NCBI GenBank assembly: GCA_018417955.1
Contig: JACTVC010000039.1
Location: 368,421-432,420 of the forward strand
DNA from: Laccaria trichodermophora
Taxonomy: Eukaryota > Basidiomycota > Agaricomycetes > Agaricales > Hydnangiaceae
Reading direction: 5' to 3'
DNA length: 64,000 nucleotides
The notes under the pieces are model-generated. The model was given only the letters and a program-made list of their open reading frames with translations. It ran no database searches and had not been told where the DNA came from. The translations under genes and the position numbers were made by a program. Of the stretch, positions 60,901 through 64,000 are shown in pieces. Position 1 is the stretch's first letter, and each line of letters begins with the position of its first letter.

Positions 60901-63561
60901 CAATTTGACTGGTTTCGAGCATTGAGCATAACTGCATTGACGGTCAGACAGGGTAGGTTCTGAGGGCATATGGAATTATTCCATACCTGATCAAAGGTGA
61001 TGAAGAGAGGGAAATGGCGATCCTCCAAGTCACTATACTTAGATGGCAAGTCACTTCGCCAATCGGGTATATCATTCCATGCCACAAGATGACGTTGTGG
61101 TTGGATTTGAATTTTTCTCGACTTTGCAAGCAGTTTCAGTTCCTGTGGCGAGCATGACCCAGTCGCAAGCGAATTCGATAATTTCTCGAAGTAGTCTCCG
61201 ACTTTTGTGGCTAGAAGACGAGATTTAGTTACAAATACTTGCCTTGGTTTGATTGCGCCTTCTGTGCTTGATTGATATGCTCTCTCAACCCATAACATCT
61301 TGAAGAGCATTGTTGTGGTTTTTCTAAAAGGGCAGTTGAACAGAAGGCAAAGGACGATGACAGGATGACCAACCCGGTACCGCTACGACCGAGGACATAG
61401 CACGAGAAGGGATACTCAATGACAGCCCTTTCGCGAGGCCTGTTTTCGTACTCGTTCAGCTGTTGGGCCACTATGGAGGCTACTTTAGACAGACGTACGA
61501 GACTTCAAATGGGAAAGACACATCGAGATCCGCAAGCATGCCTGTTAATTGGTAGGTTACAAAAGCTGGCCTGAAGTGACATGCTCACTGAAGAGCAGCT
61601 CCTGTTTGTTGGTGAATACTTTAGTTCTCTTTGTGTGACAAAAGCCCTAAACTTACCTTGGAGAACGTGATGAATTTCTCAAGACTACTTTGGTGAGAAT
61701 ATGAGGGATAGGGTAAGATATATTCTTACACGAAAGTGGAATGCACCTAAGGTAGCCCGTGAGATTATAGCTTGTTACAATGCCCAATAAGCCACACCTG
61801 GCTTAATTCATCCGGAGGCAGGTCTGGCACGCTGACATCATCTGTCGCTTCTGCGTCTTCCGATAATGGCCAGGAGGCTGGTGAGTATACATTGTCCCTG
61901 GCTACATGTGGTCTTCTCCTATATTTGCACCTGCAAAGGGTATCAAGCAGCGACAAATGTAGTCAGGTGCAAGTATAAACCTAGATTGGTACGTTTTCCC
62001 CTTATTGTTGAGTAGACGACTCAAGGAGTCCCATGGATGCTTGTTCAATTGTGCATGAGTAAAAATCCCCCAAATCTTCAAGACTAAGTGGGAGAGGGAA
62101 GGTGAGATGTGAGTGAGACTTGCGAACATAGTTTCACCTTGTTGCTCTGTCTAACGATGGCGAATAACAGGCAGCATAAGTATTTAGCTCTTTGTCGCTA
62201 TCTCAACATACCTCCTCACTGCTGCTGGGAACACATACACAATCAATTTGATACTGTGGAAGAATGGTTGGAGCAGGAATATTCTTCCTCAATGGAGGTT
62301 CCTTACCACAAGTCTGAGGTCTCGTACCATCTTTGCCTCGAATATCGGTACTTGTGTAGTTGGACCGCTCAATCTCTTCTGGTTGTCGTCGGAAAATCGG
62401 CCATTCGACAATTCTCTGTACGAATGGTAAGATTAGCTAAGATCGACTGAGCCTATTCATGCAGGACCAACCTAATTTTTTTGACAATGATCTCAAAGAT
62501 CTTCTTGTCTTTTCGGCGAAATTGACGGAGATGACTGTCAGCTGCTGTCGAAATGTAAACAACCCATTCACCGAATCCCACCACGCTGTCAAAGTAACGA
62601 GCGCTACAGTGGAGGGTTAGTGGAGTCGTTTGACGGACAGGCGAGGGAGCGAACGTTTTCAGAGATTGCAGATAGGCGGAGTCCGTGACGGCAATCTTAG
62701 CCGAAATCGAAACGTCACGGGAAGTAGCTAGGTCTGTGACAGTAGTCAGCACTGGTAATTGCTCTTTGGGGATGAGGGCCTCTTTCAGATGTTGGGATAT
62801 AGCTGGCAAAGAAATGGTCTCAAGATAAATCTATATTGGTGATTAGCCGGGACCGTAAGAGAAGATTTCAGAAAGGCTTACTTCAAGAATAGTTTTGAGA
62901 CGGACGAGTAAGTGAGATGTGGTGTGGTCTCTTTCCTGAGAAGTATTGGGAATGGTCAATGCGAGGGCGGCAAAGGGCTCAGGGTCAACGATGATCTGTC
63001 TTATTGCAGCCTTTTCTCCATCCTTGCTTCTCCATCGGCTTTTCGACTTGCCCTTCGAGGATATGGACAACTCCTTGGCTTCCTCATGTTGTCCCTCATC
63101 CACGAAGGACATCGCGAAAAGATCGTGTATGGCCGCTGGCGCATGCCTCACAGTCGTATGAAATTCCCTCATGAGGTCTAGAACCTCTTGGGAGAATGAA
63201 ATCGGAGGAAATACGAAGAAAGTAGCAAGCTTCAACAGAAGCTGGCAAGTCACTGATGAGATATATGATGGAGGCGATGTTGGGAATTTCTCGAGTAACC
63301 ATGTTTTGACCGAAAGGGTACTCAGATCTGTTGGTTTTGGTGAGTCCTCACTGAAGGAGGATGAAAGGGCAAGAACGTACCTGACAATACAAGTTCGACG
63401 AGGAACGGCGTCTGGAGCAGCTCATCAAGAACATGTTCGTAGTTCTGTTCAGTAAAGATGGATTGTAATTCAAAAAGCGCATTTTTTACATCCTCGACGG
63501 ACGTGATGTTGTCTGGGGAAAGAAGATCGGTTCTGAAACTCTTCATGAGTAGAGTACTCAT
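54965..63561 (-). CDS. Large UvrD-like SF1 helicase, TRANK1-like
   Basis: A multi-exon gene reads from the ATG at 63561 (MSTLLMKSFRTDLLSP) to a stop at 54965. Superfamily 1 helicase motifs occur in order: Walker A YVLGRSGTGKTTTMLF (about 61405-61300, split by an intron), Walker B YVDEAQDNLLVD (about 60240), GLFWAGDTAQAISIGSSFR (about 60090), VNYRSHGGIVN (about 59885), YESKGLEFND (about 59380) and VAITRARNNLWIVD (about 59080). A helical, TPR-like region follows (AFANASRAFLSCAKEA, FTNAAQLFRKAAMFDEAIDV), then long helical exons to 56450. An IQ-like motif ACILQRAFRRCLARQ lies near 55580. The architecture fits TRANK1-type proteins (TPR and ankyrin repeat-containing protein 1 relatives) expanded in mushrooms. 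Function is unknown. Exon borders between 59 and 62.5 kb are only partly resolved. Confidence 0.85.
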
Positions 63562-64000
63562 TGTGAATACGTGTGGAAAGCCTAGATAGCTTGCTAGAGT
63601 TATATGGGAAAAGACGATTGTAGGCGTATAAACTGCGAAGTAACGAGGCAGGTGGCATGACCCTTGGCGCTACTATTGTGGCGCAGGAAAGAAGACTTTT
63701 GGCGATTCGTTTTTTGAGTTGCCTTGAGACGGGGGGTTGTCTTTCCCAGAGTTGAACGGAAGAACAAACGAAAGAAGCATCGAATGAAATTGTCTGGCCT
63801 ATTTCCTCTCCCAAAAGAACGGTCAAGACTGGGTCAACTTGTCAAGGGAACGTTTTAGCTTGGAGTCGCCGAGGTTAGGCGCTTGGTTGCGGCCCGATCG
63901 TGGCGGAACCAATCGAAACATTCACGGTTCGTTGGCCTTGTAGAAAACAATAATCATTGGATACCTTCCCGTAAGGATCTGAAGACGTTTGAAGTTTTCA
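63562..64000. other. Upstream region of the helicase gene
   Basis: A 118-codon minus-strand frame overlaps the start region in another frame but shows no domain, so I treat it as chance. The rest probably contains the promoter of the helicase gene. No other gene is visible up to the window edge. Confidence 0.4.

Noticed and set aside
63470..63826. 118-codon minus-strand frame at the right end
   Set aside because: It overlaps the helicase start in another frame and has no recognisable motif. The helicase frame is better supported.

Overview
The window is nuclear DNA of a filamentous basidiomycete, most likely an Agaricomycete. The evidence is dense eukaryotic housekeeping genes cut by many 45-70 nt GT-AG introns, lipopeptide mating-pheromone precursors ending in CVIA or CVVA, a TPR-CHAT protein of the type expanded in mushrooms, a Crinkler-header kinase, and a TRANK1-like SF1 helicase. 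I cannot name the species.

Layout. 1-2775 is the 3' half of RPB1, whose CTD tail is assembled from tiny exons. 3.1-6.3 kb is a graveyard of kinase fragments and unidentified broken ORFs. 6.6-12.1 kb is a TPR-CHAT gene whose repeats are freshly duplicated. 12.4-14.1 kb (minus) is the SWR1-complex subunit YL1/Vps72. From about 14.2 to 36.6 kb lies an island bounded by two inverted arms of about 5.6 and 6.0 kb, each carrying a pheromone precursor gene. The 10.8 kb spacer holds a decayed lactonase, a Crinkler-kinase gene, another copy of the repeat family that builds the arms, a fourth and divergent pheromone gene, an intron-containing tRNA-Gln, a GET2-like gene and a mitochondrial ribosomal protein gene. 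From 36.7 kb housekeeping resumes: VPS35 (+), an MFS transporter (-), the ESCRT-0 subunit VPS27 (-), a third copy of the pheromone unit at 45-46.4 kb, then MSH4 (+), a small conserved hypothetical (-), RVB1/RuvB-like 1 (+), an RNase H-like gene with a decayed partial copy, and a large UvrD-like/TRANK1-like helicase gene (-, 55-63.6 kb).

Main points. Four pheromone precursor genes occur here without a recognisable STE3-type receptor. Three of them share a TATA box and an AAACAATAGG motif at an almost fixed distance (162-163 bp) from the ATG. They were spread as a unit, in both orientations, between essential genes. The inverted arms could allow inversion of the spacer. RPB1 and MSH4 contain micro-exons of 3, 8, 9 and 12 nt that were deduced by reading frame and protein conservation. 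All family assignments rest on motif recognition by eye; no database search was run, and exon borders are inferred from splice consensus and phase.
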